A stretch of DNA of 64,000 bases from the NCBI RefSeq assembly GCF_041714655.1, contig NZ_CP168219.1:2356001-2420000 (forward strand), in the 5' to 3' direction. Positions 33,734-42,243 of this stretch are shown here, piece after piece; positions within the stretch are counted from its first letter, which is position 1; each line of letters begins with the position of its first letter. Both the position numbers and the translations under genes were made by a program. The notes below the pieces were generated by a model, which was given only the letters and a program-made list of their open reading frames with translations, did not search any database and was not told the DNA's origin. Source of the stretch: Pseudoroseicyclus_A sp041714655. GTDB taxonomy: Bacteria; Pseudomonadota; Alphaproteobacteria; Rhodobacterales; Rhodobacteraceae.

Positions 33734-33784
33734 CTTGCCGGAAGACACGAAGAGCGGCGGCGTGGAGTTTCAGTTTCCGGCAAG
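33734..33784. promoter_or_regulatory. Long inverted repeat and candidate ECF promoter before the fasciclin gene
   Basis: CTTGCCGGAA (33734-33743) is exactly repeated in inverted form as TTCCGGCAAG (33775-33784) with 31 bases between. Read on the minus strand, the spacer includes TGAAACT, 16 bases, then CGTGTC, which resembles an ECF-type -35/-10 pair. The block ends about 40 bases upstream of the fasciclin start. Confidence 0.5.
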
Positions 33785-33931
33785 AAAATTCGGGCGCCGA
33801 CCAAGAGGTTGATCTGCCTTTATAACTTCCCGTGAGTGGCCCGTGAGCTGACCTCGCGGATCGTCCAGGAAAATAGGTTGGTATCCGAGTAATTCGCCCT
33901 TAGGGTGGCCCGGCAAGGGAAAGGACATCTG

Positions 33932-34459
33932 ATGACGGAGCTTTCGTGCCGGTGCGGCGAGGTGGTGATGGAGGTGACGGGGCAACCCATCGTCTCTGTC
34001 GAATGCTGCTGCACCTCCTGCCGGACCGCCGCCGGGCGGCTGGAGAGCCTGCCGGGCGCGCCACGGCTCTTCGCAGAGAGCGGCGCCGTGCCATATGTCC
34101 TTTTCCGAAAGGACAGGGTGCGGATGATCCGCGGCGAGGAGCATTTGCGTGACTTTCGCCTCGGCCCGGAGGCCGCGACCCGCCGGGTCGTCGCCGGTTG
34201 CTGCGGCTCGCCCGTCTATCTCGAATTCAAGGGCGGCCACTGGCTGAGCGTCTTCGGCACGCTCTGGCCGGAGGGCGCGCGCCCGGCGCTGGAGATGCGC
34301 ACCATGGCGAAGGACCTCCCCCCGGGGGCCACCCTGCCCGAAGACGTCCCCAATGCGCGGACCCAGCCGCTCGGCTTCATGGGGCGGCTCCTCGCCGCCT
34401 GGGTGGCCATGGGCTTCCGCGCCCCGAAAATCCAGGAACACGAGGCCCTTCATGTCTGA
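33932..34459 (+). CDS. GFA/CENP-V-like cysteine-rich protein (DUF6151-like)
   Basis: The 175-residue protein starts with a zinc-ribbon-like LSCRCGEVVMEV and VECCCTSCRTAAGRL, and has a second Cys pair in VAGCCGSPVYLEF, the pattern of the glutathione-dependent formaldehyde-activating (GFA) fold. A C-terminal amphipathic helix (MGRLLAAWVAMGF) is extra. No enzymatic activity can be assigned. The ATG at 33932 has GGAAAGGAC upstream. It overlaps the next gene by 8 bases. Confidence 0.8.
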   Translation: MTELSCRCGEVVMEVTGQPIVSVECCCTSCRTAAGRLESLPGAPRLFAESGAVPYVLFRKDRVRMIRGEEHLRDFRLGPEAATRRVVAGCCGSPVYLEFKGGHWLSVFGTLWPEGARPALEMRTMAKDLPPGATLPEDVPNARTQPLGFMGRLLAAWVAMGFRAPKIQEHEALHV

Positions 34460-34742
34460 CGAGACGATCGAGATCGAGAATGTCGGCCAACCCGGCAAGA
34501 CCTACCGGGCGAACCGGCAGAAGTTCGAGGCGATGCGCGCGGCGGTGATAAAGGTCGCCCCGTCCGATCCGCCGGGTATGACCATCGAGGAGCTCAAGCA
34601 GGCGCTCCTGCCGCATCTGGACGAGACGCTCTTCCCCGGCGGCGAGAAGGCCGGCTGGTGGATCAAGGCCGTGCATCTGGATCTGGAGGCGAAGGGCGTG
34701 CTCGCGCGCACGCCCAAGCCTGTCCGGCTCTACCGGACCTGA
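34452..34742 (+). CDS. Small conserved protein of 96 residues (DUF6958-like)
   Basis: This soluble protein has an N-terminal acidic strand, a helix YRANRQKFEAMRAAV, and the conserved HLDETLFPGGEKAGWWIKAVHLDLEAKG. I recall this as an uncharacterised conserved family (possibly DUF6958). The architecture resembles a small winged-helix fold but lacks a recognisable DNA-binding signature. It is translationally linked to the GFA-like gene by overlap. Confidence 0.75.
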   Translation: MSDETIEIENVGQPGKTYRANRQKFEAMRAAVIKVAPSDPPGMTIEELKQALLPHLDETLFPGGEKAGWWIKAVHLDLEAKGVLARTPKPVRLYRT

Positions 34743-34794
34743 GCCGCCGCGCCCGGGCCGGGGCGCTCAGGCTCCTCCCCTCAGGCCCCTGCCC

Positions 34795-35478
34795 TCAGGC
34801 CGGGGCTGTCAGCACCCCGGTGGCATGGATCGCGCCGGTCGGCTGGCCGGAGGGAGAGCCGCCCGGCGGCTCGTCGGTGATGGCGAGCGTGACGCCGCTG
34901 CCGAGCGCCTCGGCCAGCTCGGGCGCAATGGCCACCTCGCGGGCCTCTGCCCCGATGACGCCGAGCGAGACGGGCGCCGCCTCGCCGACGATGGCCCAAA
35001 GCTCCAGATCCCGGCCTTCAGGCGCCGCGCCGGCCTCGACGCGCACGACAAGCGCGCCGGTCTCGGCCTGATAGGCCGCGCTGGCGACGAGGCTGCGATC
35101 CTCCGCCGCAACATCGGCCACATATTCAGGGTCGCCCACGCCGGGCGTCAGGATGCCGGCGTAAAGGACGGCGAGCACGACCAGCGCCGCCACAGCGAGC
35201 GCGCCGAGCCCGGCCCAGAGCCCGCGCCGTTGCGGGCGGCCGAAGACATGTGCCTCGACCTTGCGCTTCAGCCGCGCCGGCGGCGCCACATCCGTGACCT
35301 CGGCATCGGCCATCAGCGCCAGCCGCTCGCCCCAGGCCAGCGCCTCGCCGGCGAGCGCGGGGTCGGAGGCCATGAGCGCCTCGAACGCGCGCGCCTCCAC
35401 TCCCGGCAGGAGGCCGAGCGCGTATTCCGCCGCCAGAAGGCGGGGATCCTCGCCGGATATGGCCCCTCGGTCGCTCAT
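34795..35478 (-). CDS. RskA-type anti-sigma factor
   Basis: The 227-residue protein has an N-terminal zinc-less anti-sigma region (LLAAEYALGLLPGVEARAFEAL), one membrane segment (about 87-110), and a periplasmic RskA domain with LELWAIVGEAAPVSLGVIG and TDEPPGGSPSGQPTGAIHATG. RskA holds its sigma factor inactive until it is cleaved in the membrane. The ATG at 35478 overlaps the sigma gene stop (ATGA), giving tight stoichiometric coupling. Confidence 0.92.
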   Translation of the reverse strand: MSDRGAISGEDPRLLAAEYALGLLPGVEARAFEALMASDPALAGEALAWGERLALMADAEVTDVAPPARLKRKVEAHVFGRPQRRGLWAGLGALAVAALVVLAVLYAGILTPGVGDPEYVADVAAEDRSLVASAAYQAETGALVVRVEAGAAPEGRDLELWAIVGEAAPVSLGVIGAEAREVAIAPELAEALGSGVTLAITDEPPGGSPSGQPTGAIHATGVLTAPA

Positions 35479-36017
35479 GTCGTCAGGCACTCTCTCAAGG
35501 CGATCAGCCCCCGGCGGAGCCAGGTGCGGATGGTGTTCAAGGGGACGGAGAGCCGCTCGGCCAGTTCGGCGTAGCTGTCTCCCTCCAGATAGGCCCGGCG
35601 GACCGCTTCGGCGCGGCCCTCCGGCAGGGTATCGAGGCAGGCCTGAAGCCGCGCGGTTTCACCGGCGGCGATGGTCTGGGCCTCGGGTCCGGGGGCGGCA
35701 TCGGCGAGGTCTGCGACCTCGTCCATCTCGCCGCCGGCGGATTTGCGGGCCCGCAGCCGGTCGATGGCGCGGTTGCGGGCGATCGTGATCAGCCAGGACA
35801 TCGGGCTGAGTCCGTTGGCCGAGTAGCGGCCGGCATTGCGCCAGATGCGCAGGTAGACCTCCTGCAACACTTCTTCCGCTTCTGCCCGGTCGTTCAAGAC
35901 ACGAAGGATGACACCGAAGAGTTTCGCACTCGTTGCGTCATAAAGTGCGGAAAAAGCATCACGATCGCCGAGCGAACAGCGCCCGATCCAGTGTTCGACC
36001 TCTTCCCGCGTTGCCAT
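35475..36017 (-). CDS. ECF RNA polymerase sigma factor (SigK-like pair with RskA)
   Basis: The 180-residue protein has sigma region 2 (FSALYDATSAKLFGVILRVL then AEEVLQEVYLRIWRNA with the SPMSWLITIARNRAIDRLR DNA-melting helix) and region 4 (ACLDTLPEGRAEAVRRAYLE, then YAELAERLSVPLNTIRTWLRRGL). It is encoded with an RskA-type anti-sigma factor. Its ATG follows the glcB stop with no intervening base (TGAATG), so it has no promoter of its own between the genes and is probably made at least partly by readthrough from glcB. Confidence 0.93.
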   Translation of the reverse strand: MATREEVEHWIGRCSLGDRDAFSALYDATSAKLFGVILRVLNDRAEAEEVLQEVYLRIWRNAGRYSANGLSPMSWLITIARNRAIDRLRARKSAGGEMDEVADLADAAPGPEAQTIAAGETARLQACLDTLPEGRAEAVRRAYLEGDSYAELAERLSVPLNTIRTWLRRGLIALRECLTT

Positions 36018-38174
36018 TCAGAGCGCCTTCAATTCCAGCCGCCGGCGGTGCAGCACCGGCTCTGTGTAGCCCGAGGGCTGCACGCGCCCCTGGAAGACGA
36101 GGTCGCAGGCCGCCTGGAAGGCCAGCCCGTCGAACCCCGGCGCCATGGGCCTGTAGGCCGGATCGCCGCCGTTCTGCCGGTCGACCACCTCGGCCATCTT
36201 CTCCATCGCGGCACGGACCTGTGCCTCGCTCACCACGCCGTGGTGCAGCCAGTTGGCCAGCGCCTGGGAGGAGATGCGGCAGGTCGCCCGATCCTCCATG
36301 AGCCCCACGTCGTGGATGTCGGGCACCTTGGAGCAGCCGACGCCCTGGTCGATCCAGCGGACGACATAGCCGAGGATGCCCTGGGCGTTGTTCTCGACCT
36401 CGCGGGTCACCTCCTCTTCCGAGAAGTTGCGCCCGGTGGCGAGGGGGATGGTCAAGAGGTTCTCAAGCGTCCCGCGTGGGCCGCCCTTGGCGATCTCGTC
36501 CTGACGGGCGAGCACGTCGACCTTATGGTAATGCGTGGCGTGAAGCGTGGCGGCGGTGGGGCTGGGCACCCAGGCGCAGGTGGCGCCGGCCTCGGGATGG
36601 GCGATCTTCGCTTCGAGCATCGCTTCCATCCGGTCGGGCATGGCCCACATGCCCTTGCCGATCTGGGCGCGGCCCTTGAGGCCGGCGGCGAGGCCGATAT
36701 CGACGTTGCGATCCTCATAGGCCTTGATCCAGGGCTGATCCTTCATCTCGCCCTTGGGGACCATCGGGCCCGCCTCCATCGAAGTGTGGATCTCGTCGCC
36801 CGTCCGGTCGAGGAAGCCGGTGTTGATGAAGGCGACGCGGTGCTTCGCGGCGCGGATGCATTCCTTGAGGTTCGCCGAGGTCCGCCGCTCCTCATCCATG
36901 ATGCCGAGCTTGACGGTGTTGGCGGGCAGGCCGAGCGCCGCCTCCACCCGGTCGAAGATCTCGACCGCGAAGGCGACCTCCTCCGGCCCATGCATCTTCG
37001 GCTTCACGACATAGACGGAGCCCTGCCGCGAGTTGCGGGGGCACTCGGTCTTTTGCAAGTCGTGCATGGCGATGAGCGTGGTGACCATGGCGTCCATGAT
37101 CCCCTCCGGCACCTCCTCGCCGTCGGGCAGGAGGATCGCCGGGTTGGTCATCAGGTGCCCGACATTGCGGACGAGCATCAGCGCGCGGCACTTGACGGTG
37201 ATCTTGTCGCCTGAAGGCGTCAGGTACTCCGCATCGGGGTTCAGCTTGCGGGTGACGCTCTCGCCGCCCTTCTGGAAGGTCTCCTCGAGGTCGCCCTTCA
37301 TCAGCCCGAGCCAGTTGCCATAGGCCAGCACCTTGTCCTCGGCATCGACGGTGGCGACGGAATCCTCGCAATCCATGATCGAGGAGATGGCGGATTCGAG
37401 GTAGATGTCGGAGATGCCGGCCGGGTCGCTGCCGCCGATCTCGGTCGTCCGGTCGACGAGGATCTCGAGCCTGAGGCCGTTGACCTGCAGGAGCACCTGC
37501 AGCTCGCAGAGGTCATCCTTGAGGTAGCCGGCGAGCTGGGCGGGGCTTTTGAGGCCGGTCGTCCCGTGCGGGAGCGTCGCGACCAGGGCGCCGTCCGCGA
37601 CGTCGATCCCGGTGATATTGGCCCAGGACCCCTCGGCCAGCGGCACGACCGCGTCGAGATGCGCCCGCGCCCAAGCGATCACCTGCGCGCCGCGGTCCTT
37701 GTCGTAGCCCTTGCCCTTCGGCAGCGAGCCGAGCGCATCGGTGCCGTAGAGCGCGTCATAGAGCGAGCCCCAGCGGGCATTGGCGGCGTTGAGCGCGAAG
37801 CGGGCGTTGGTGATGGGCACGACGAGCTGCGGGCCGGGCTGGCTGGCGATCTCGGGATCGACATTGGCAGTGTCCACCTCGAAGTCCGGCCCTTCGGGAA
37901 CGAGATAGCCAATTTCCGTCAGGAAGGCGCGGTAGGCGGCCGGGTCGGGCTCCTGCCCTGCCCGCTCGCGGTGCCAGGCGTCGAGCGCCGACTGCAGCTC
38001 CTCGCGGCGGGCGAGGAGCGCGCGGTTCTTCGGGGCGAGGTCGGCCAGGATGGCGGCGAAGCCCTCCCAGAAGGCTGCGGATTCCACGCCCGTGCCCGGC
38101 AGGGCCCGCTCCTCGAGAAAGGCCGCGAGCTCCTCCGCGACCTTCAGCCCAGCCCGTTCCACGCGTCCGCTCAT
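36018..38174 (-). CDS. glcB: Malate synthase G
   Basis: Malate synthase G condenses glyoxylate with acetyl-CoA to malate. The 718-residue protein is of the large monomeric G type, with the family blocks IMDCEDSVATVDAEDKV and LMLVRNVGHLMTNPA, KLGIMDEERRTSANLKECI, RVAFINTGFLDRTGDEIHTSMEAGPM (quoted in part) and YVVRWIDQGVGCSKVPD with the catalytic acid region. The ATG at 38174 is preceded by GGGAGAA. Isocitrate lyase is not nearby; the enzyme could serve glycolate or glyoxylate use. Confidence 0.97.
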   Translation of the reverse strand: MSGRVERAGLKVAEELAAFLEERALPGTGVESAAFWEGFAAILADLAPKNRALLARREELQSALDAWHRERAGQEPDPAAYRAFLTEIGYLVPEGPDFEVDTANVDPEIASQPGPQLVVPITNARFALNAANARWGSLYDALYGTDALGSLPKGKGYDKDRGAQVIAWARAHLDAVVPLAEGSWANITGIDVADGALVATLPHGTTGLKSPAQLAGYLKDDLCELQVLLQVNGLRLEILVDRTTEIGGSDPAGISDIYLESAISSIMDCEDSVATVDAEDKVLAYGNWLGLMKGDLEETFQKGGESVTRKLNPDAEYLTPSGDKITVKCRALMLVRNVGHLMTNPAILLPDGEEVPEGIMDAMVTTLIAMHDLQKTECPRNSRQGSVYVVKPKMHGPEEVAFAVEIFDRVEAALGLPANTVKLGIMDEERRTSANLKECIRAAKHRVAFINTGFLDRTGDEIHTSMEAGPMVPKGEMKDQPWIKAYEDRNVDIGLAAGLKGRAQIGKGMWAMPDRMEAMLEAKIAHPEAGATCAWVPSPTAATLHATHYHKVDVLARQDEIAKGGPRGTLENLLTIPLATGRNFSEEEVTREVENNAQGILGYVVRWIDQGVGCSKVPDIHDVGLMEDRATCRISSQALANWLHHGVVSEAQVRAAMEKMAEVVDRQNGGDPAYRPMAPGFDGLAFQAACDLVFQGRVQPSGYTEPVLHRRRLELKAL

Positions 38175-38288
38175 GCCATTCTCCCAGAAATCACCTGTCG
38201 AGGTGACATGAAACCGCGGCACCGAACAACCCCCGCACGCTCATGGGGCCGCGGGCCGCCCTGCGGGCCTGCCGCTCTGCCACCGGGC

Positions 38289-38522
38289 TCAATCCTGGTC
38301 CGTGACCGGCTCCTCGGCCGTCACACCGTCATCGGCCAGGACGGCATCGCCCGTTGCGTCGATCTGCGTGTCGGCGCCTTCGGGCTGGGTGCCGCGGTTG
38401 ACGGCGGTCACGGTCATGAAGATGGCGAGGATGATGCCGATGATGACGGCAATGCTGATGCCGATGATCGGGCCGCGGTGGCGGCGGCTCTGCTTGTCGA
38501 GGTCGGTCTTGTCGGCGGACAT
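38289..38522 (-). CDS. Small single-pass membrane protein of unknown function
   Basis: The 77-residue protein has a basic, polar N-terminus (about 16 residues), one hydrophobic helix GPIIGISIAVIIGIILAIFM (residues 17-36) and an acidic tail of about 38 residues rich in Asp, Thr and Ala. AGAGAGGAAA lies upstream of the ATG. Nothing identifies its job; it lies between glcB and the divergent pepN. Confidence 0.7.
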   Translation of the reverse strand: MSADKTDLDKQSRRHRGPIIGISIAVIIGIILAIFMTVTAVNRGTQPEGADTQIDATGDAVLADDGVTAEEPVTDQD

Positions 38523-38612
38523 CGGGCGATTTCCTCTCTTGCGGTCACGGTTGCGGGCCCTCGGGCGGGCCTTTACGCTTCACCTAGTTTTTGCTCCCTG
38601 AAAGGCAATGGG

Positions 38613-41192
38613 ATGGCCGATACCACGCCCGAAACCGGCCCCGATGCGGCCGCCGGCACGATCTATCTCGCCGATTACACGCCGCCCGGCTGGCTGATCG
38701 ACAAGGTGGAGCTGACGTTCCGGCTCGCGCCCATGGCGACGCGCGTCCTGTCGCGCATCGCCTTCCGCCCGAACCCGGTCGCGCCGGAGCAGCCGTTCTT
38801 CCTCCATGGCGAGGACCTCAAGCTGATTTCGGCGAAGATCGACGGGGCGGAGATCGCGCCGGACGTGACGGAGAAGGGCCTCACCTGCGTCGTGCCCGCC
38901 AGGGCCTTCATCTTCGAGGCGGAGGTCGAGATCGCACCCGAGGGCAATACGCTCCTCGAGGGGCTCTACATGTCAGGGGACATGTATTGCACGCAATGCG
39001 AGGCGGAAGGCTTCCGCCGCATCACCTATTACCCCGACCGGCCGGACGTGATGGCCCCTTTCCGCGTGCGCATCGAAGGCGATGCGCCGGTGCTCTTGTC
39101 GAACGGCAACCCCGCCGGCGAAGGCCCCGGCTGGGCGGAATGGGACGATCCCTGGCCGAAGCCCTCCTATCTCTTCGCGCTGGTCGCGGGCGATCTGAAG
39201 GCCCACTCCGCCAGCTTCACCACCGCCTCGGGGCGCGACGTGGCGCTCAACGTCTGGGTCCGCGAGGCGGATCTCGGCAAATGCGCCTTTGCCATGGACT
39301 CTCTCATCGCCTCGATGCGCTGGGACGAGGAGGTCTACGGGCGCGAATACGACTTGGACATTTTCAACATCGTCGCCGTCGGGGACTTCAATTCCGGGGC
39401 TATGGAGAACAAGGGGTTGAACATTTTCAACTCCAAGTTGGTTCTCGCCTCCCCCGAGACCGCGACGGACAGCGATTTCGAACAGGTGGAATCCGTCATC
39501 GCCCATGAGTATTTCCACAACTGGACGGGCAACCGCATCACCTGCCGCGACTGGTTCCAGCTTTCGCTAAAGGAGGGGCTGACGGTCTTCCGCGACCAGT
39601 GCTTCACCTCCGACCTCCGCTCCGCCGCGGTGAAGCGCATCGAGGATGCGCAGATCATGCGCTCCATGCAGTTCCGCGAGGATGCCGGGCCGCTCGCGCA
39701 TCCCGTCCGGCCGGAGAGCTTCGTCGAGATCAACAACTTCTACACGCGGACCGTCTACGAGAAGGGCGCCGAGGTCATCCAGATGCTGCACCGGCTCGTC
39801 GGGCCGGAGGCCTATCGGAAGGCCCTCGATCTCTATTTCGAGCGTCACGACGGCGAGGCGGCGACGGTGGAGGACTGGCTGCGCGTCTTCGAGGACACGA
39901 CGGGCCGCGACCTCGGCCAGTTCAAGCGCTGGTATCGCCAGGCGGGCACGCCCCGGCTCAAGGTCTCTGAACGTTACGAAAACGGCACCTACAGCCTGAC
40001 GCTCCGCCAGGAGACGCCGCCGACCCTGGGCCAGCCCGACAAGCTGCCCCTGCACATGCCGGTCGCGGTGGGCCTGCTCAGTCCCAATGGCGACGAGGCG
40101 CTGCCGACGCAGGTGCTCGAGCTGACGGAGGCGGAGCAGACCTTCACCTTCGACGGGCTCGGCGCCCGGCCGATCCCCTCGATCCTGCGGGGGTTCTCCG
40201 CCCCCGTCATCGTCGAGCGCAAGTCGACGGCGGCGGAGGAGGCCTTCCTCCTCGCCCATGACACCGACCCGTTCAACCGCTGGGAGGCCGGCCAGGCACT
40301 CGCCCGGCGGCTTCTCACCGACATGATCCACGACGACGCGCCCTCGGCCCATGTCTATCTCGGCGCTCTTGGCCAGGTGCTGGCGGAGCCCGGGCTCGAC
40401 CCGGCCTTCCGCGCGCTGCTGCTCGGCCTGCCGGGGGAGGACGACCTCGCCGCCGCCGAGGCCGCCGCCGGCCGCAAGGCCGACCCCGCGCGCATCCGCG
40501 CCGCCCGCGAGGCGCTGAAGGGCCAGATCGCCGCGATGCACGGGCGGGCACTCCAGCGGGTCTATGAGGAAAACCAGGTGGATGGCCCCTATGCGCCCGA
40601 TGCCGGGCAAGCGGGTCGCCGCAAGCTCGCCAGTGCGGCGCTGGCGCTTCTCACCCGGCAGGACGGCGGCGCGGCGGCACGCGCGCAATTCGCCGCGGCG
40701 GACAACATGACGCTCTCCATCGGGGCGCTCTCTGCGCTCCTGTCCATCGGCGAAGGCGCGGCGGAGCTTGCGACCTTCGAGGAGCGCTGGTCGGACGATG
40801 CGCTGGTCATGGACATGTGGTTCTCCATGCAGGTCACCCATTCGGCGCCGGAGAAGGCCGCCGAAACGGTCGAGCGGCTGACGGAGCACCCGGCCTTCAC
40901 CCCGAAGAACCCCAACCGGCTGCGCTCGGTCGTCGGCGCGCTGGCGGGCAATCCTGCGGGCTTCCATGCGGCGGATGGCTCGGGCTACCGGCTCCTCGCC
41001 GACTGGATCATCCGCATGGACAAGACAAACCCGCAGATCTCCGCCCGGCTCTCCACCGCCTTCCAGACCTGGCGCCGCTATGGCGAGGCCCGGCAGAAGC
41101 TGATCCAGGCGGAGCTCGCGCGGGTGGCGGAGGCGGAGGGCCTCAGCCGCGACCTCGGCGAGATGGTGGGGCGGATGCGCGGGGCGGCCTGA
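38613..41192 (+). CDS. pepN: Aminopeptidase N (M1 family)
   Basis: PepN is a cytoplasmic zinc aminopeptidase with broad specificity. The GAMENKG substrate motif appears as SGAMENKGLNIFNS, and the zinc site is VIAHEYFHNWTGNRITCRDWF (HEYFH, with the downstream Glu in SLKEGLTVFRD). The 859-residue length and the C-terminal helical superhelix match E. coli-type PepN. The ATG at 38613 follows CTGAAAGGCAATGGG. It is divergent from the small membrane gene. Confidence 0.97.
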   Translation: MADTTPETGPDAAAGTIYLADYTPPGWLIDKVELTFRLAPMATRVLSRIAFRPNPVAPEQPFFLHGEDLKLISAKIDGAEIAPDVTEKGLTCVVPARAFIFEAEVEIAPEGNTLLEGLYMSGDMYCTQCEAEGFRRITYYPDRPDVMAPFRVRIEGDAPVLLSNGNPAGEGPGWAEWDDPWPKPSYLFALVAGDLKAHSASFTTASGRDVALNVWVREADLGKCAFAMDSLIASMRWDEEVYGREYDLDIFNIVAVGDFNSGAMENKGLNIFNSKLVLASPETATDSDFEQVESVIAHEYFHNWTGNRITCRDWFQLSLKEGLTVFRDQCFTSDLRSAAVKRIEDAQIMRSMQFREDAGPLAHPVRPESFVEINNFYTRTVYEKGAEVIQMLHRLVGPEAYRKALDLYFERHDGEAATVEDWLRVFEDTTGRDLGQFKRWYRQAGTPRLKVSERYENGTYSLTLRQETPPTLGQPDKLPLHMPVAVGLLSPNGDEALPTQVLELTEAEQTFTFDGLGARPIPSILRGFSAPVIVERKSTAAEEAFLLAHDTDPFNRWEAGQALARRLLTDMIHDDAPSAHVYLGALGQVLAEPGLDPAFRALLLGLPGEDDLAAAEAAAGRKADPARIRAAREALKGQIAAMHGRALQRVYEENQVDGPYAPDAGQAGRRKLASAALALLTRQDGGAAARAQFAAADNMTLSIGALSALLSIGEGAAELATFEERWSDDALVMDMWFSMQVTHSAPEKAAETVERLTEHPAFTPKNPNRLRSVVGALAGNPAGFHAADGSGYRLLADWIIRMDKTNPQISARLSTAFQTWRRYGEARQKLIQAELARVAEAEGLSRDLGEMVGRMRGAA

Positions 41193-41205
41193 GGGGCCTC
41201 CCCCT

Positions 41206-42060
41206 TCAGTCCAGCGCCACGACCAGCCGCTCCAGCGCCACGGGCCGGATCATCGGCCGCGCCGGCCCCTCGGTCGGCGGCACTGCGAGGTTGACCGGGG
41301 TGCCGGCCGCGGGCCGCGCCGGCGGGCGGGGCGCCTCCGTCGGCGCCAGATGCACCTCGCAATAGCTCTGCCGGCTGGTCCAGGAGGCCATGGCGGCGCG
41401 CTTGCCGCTGTCGGTCATCGGCCCCCAATCGGCCGCCACGCCCCGCCAGCGCCCGTCATGCAGCGCCACGGCGCCGTCGCGCGGCACGGTGGTGGCGAGG
41501 ATGCGGATCGCGCAGGAGAGATTGTCCTCGGCATCCTGCAATGCGCTGCCCGACGCCGCCCGGCAGCCGTAGTGCCGCGCCGTCGGCGGGTAGATCTGCG
41601 TCAGCCCGAACCATTGCCCGCCGCCGCCGACCGCGGCGGGGCGGTGGGTGCTCTCGTACCAGGCGAGCGCCGAGAGGAGCCCGACCCAGAAGGCGCGCCG
41701 GTCCCGGTCGGAGGCCGTCGCATAGCCCGGGCACCAGGTGGCGATGTCGCGCGGCAGCGTCTCGATCAGCGGCTCGCCGTGATCCTCCATCGCCGAAAGC
41801 GCGGCGCGGGTCCACATGGCGTGGCGGGCGGTGGACGACCAGCGCGCCGCGGGCAGGAAGGGGTCGCGCGCCACGGGGCGGAGGCTGGCGCCCGTCTGCA
41901 CCGGCGGGATGCGCTCGATCCAGAGCGGCCGGGGCGCCGGACGCGCGGCGGGCGCTTCCAGCAACGGCGCCGGGGGCCAGGCCGGGGTGACCAGCTCGGC
42001 GCGGGCAGACGTGGCGAGAAGCGCGGCGATCAGCAGAAGGGCGCAGCGCAGGGCAGACAT
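41206..42060 (-). CDS. Lytic transglycosylase-like (SLT-fold) periplasmic protein
   Basis: The 284-residue protein has a signal peptide (LLLIAALLATSARAEL), then a domain with FWVGLLSALAWYESTHRPAAVG carrying the candidate catalytic Glu. It continues GQWFGLTQIYPPTARHYGC and an SCAIRIL segment, the order seen in soluble lytic transglycosylases. The domain is smaller than in Slt70, and the C-terminal 50 residues are Pro-rich. It may cut peptidoglycan at the 1,6-anhydro bond. It converges on pepN with 13 bases between stops. Confidence 0.82.
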   Translation of the reverse strand: MSALRCALLLIAALLATSARAELVTPAWPPAPLLEAPAARPAPRPLWIERIPPVQTGASLRPVARDPFLPAARWSSTARHAMWTRAALSAMEDHGEPLIETLPRDIATWCPGYATASDRDRRAFWVGLLSALAWYESTHRPAAVGGGGQWFGLTQIYPPTARHYGCRAASGSALQDAEDNLSCAIRILATTVPRDGAVALHDGRWRGVAADWGPMTDSGKRAAMASWTSRQSYCEVHLAPTEAPRPPARPAAGTPVNLAVPPTEGPARPMIRPVALERLVVALD

Positions 42061-42243
42061 GGCGCGGACCATGGCGCGCAATCGCCCGTCTGGCAATCGA
42101 AAACCCGGGGATATTAACCTCTTAGGCGCCCCGGCGCCGAGGCCCCTGCCGCGCCTCGGGATTCTCGCCCCCGCCCGCGCCCGCCTTGCGGCGCCGCCGC
42201 GCTTTGCCTATGCATCCGCATCCCCTGAAGGAGCGAGGCCGCC

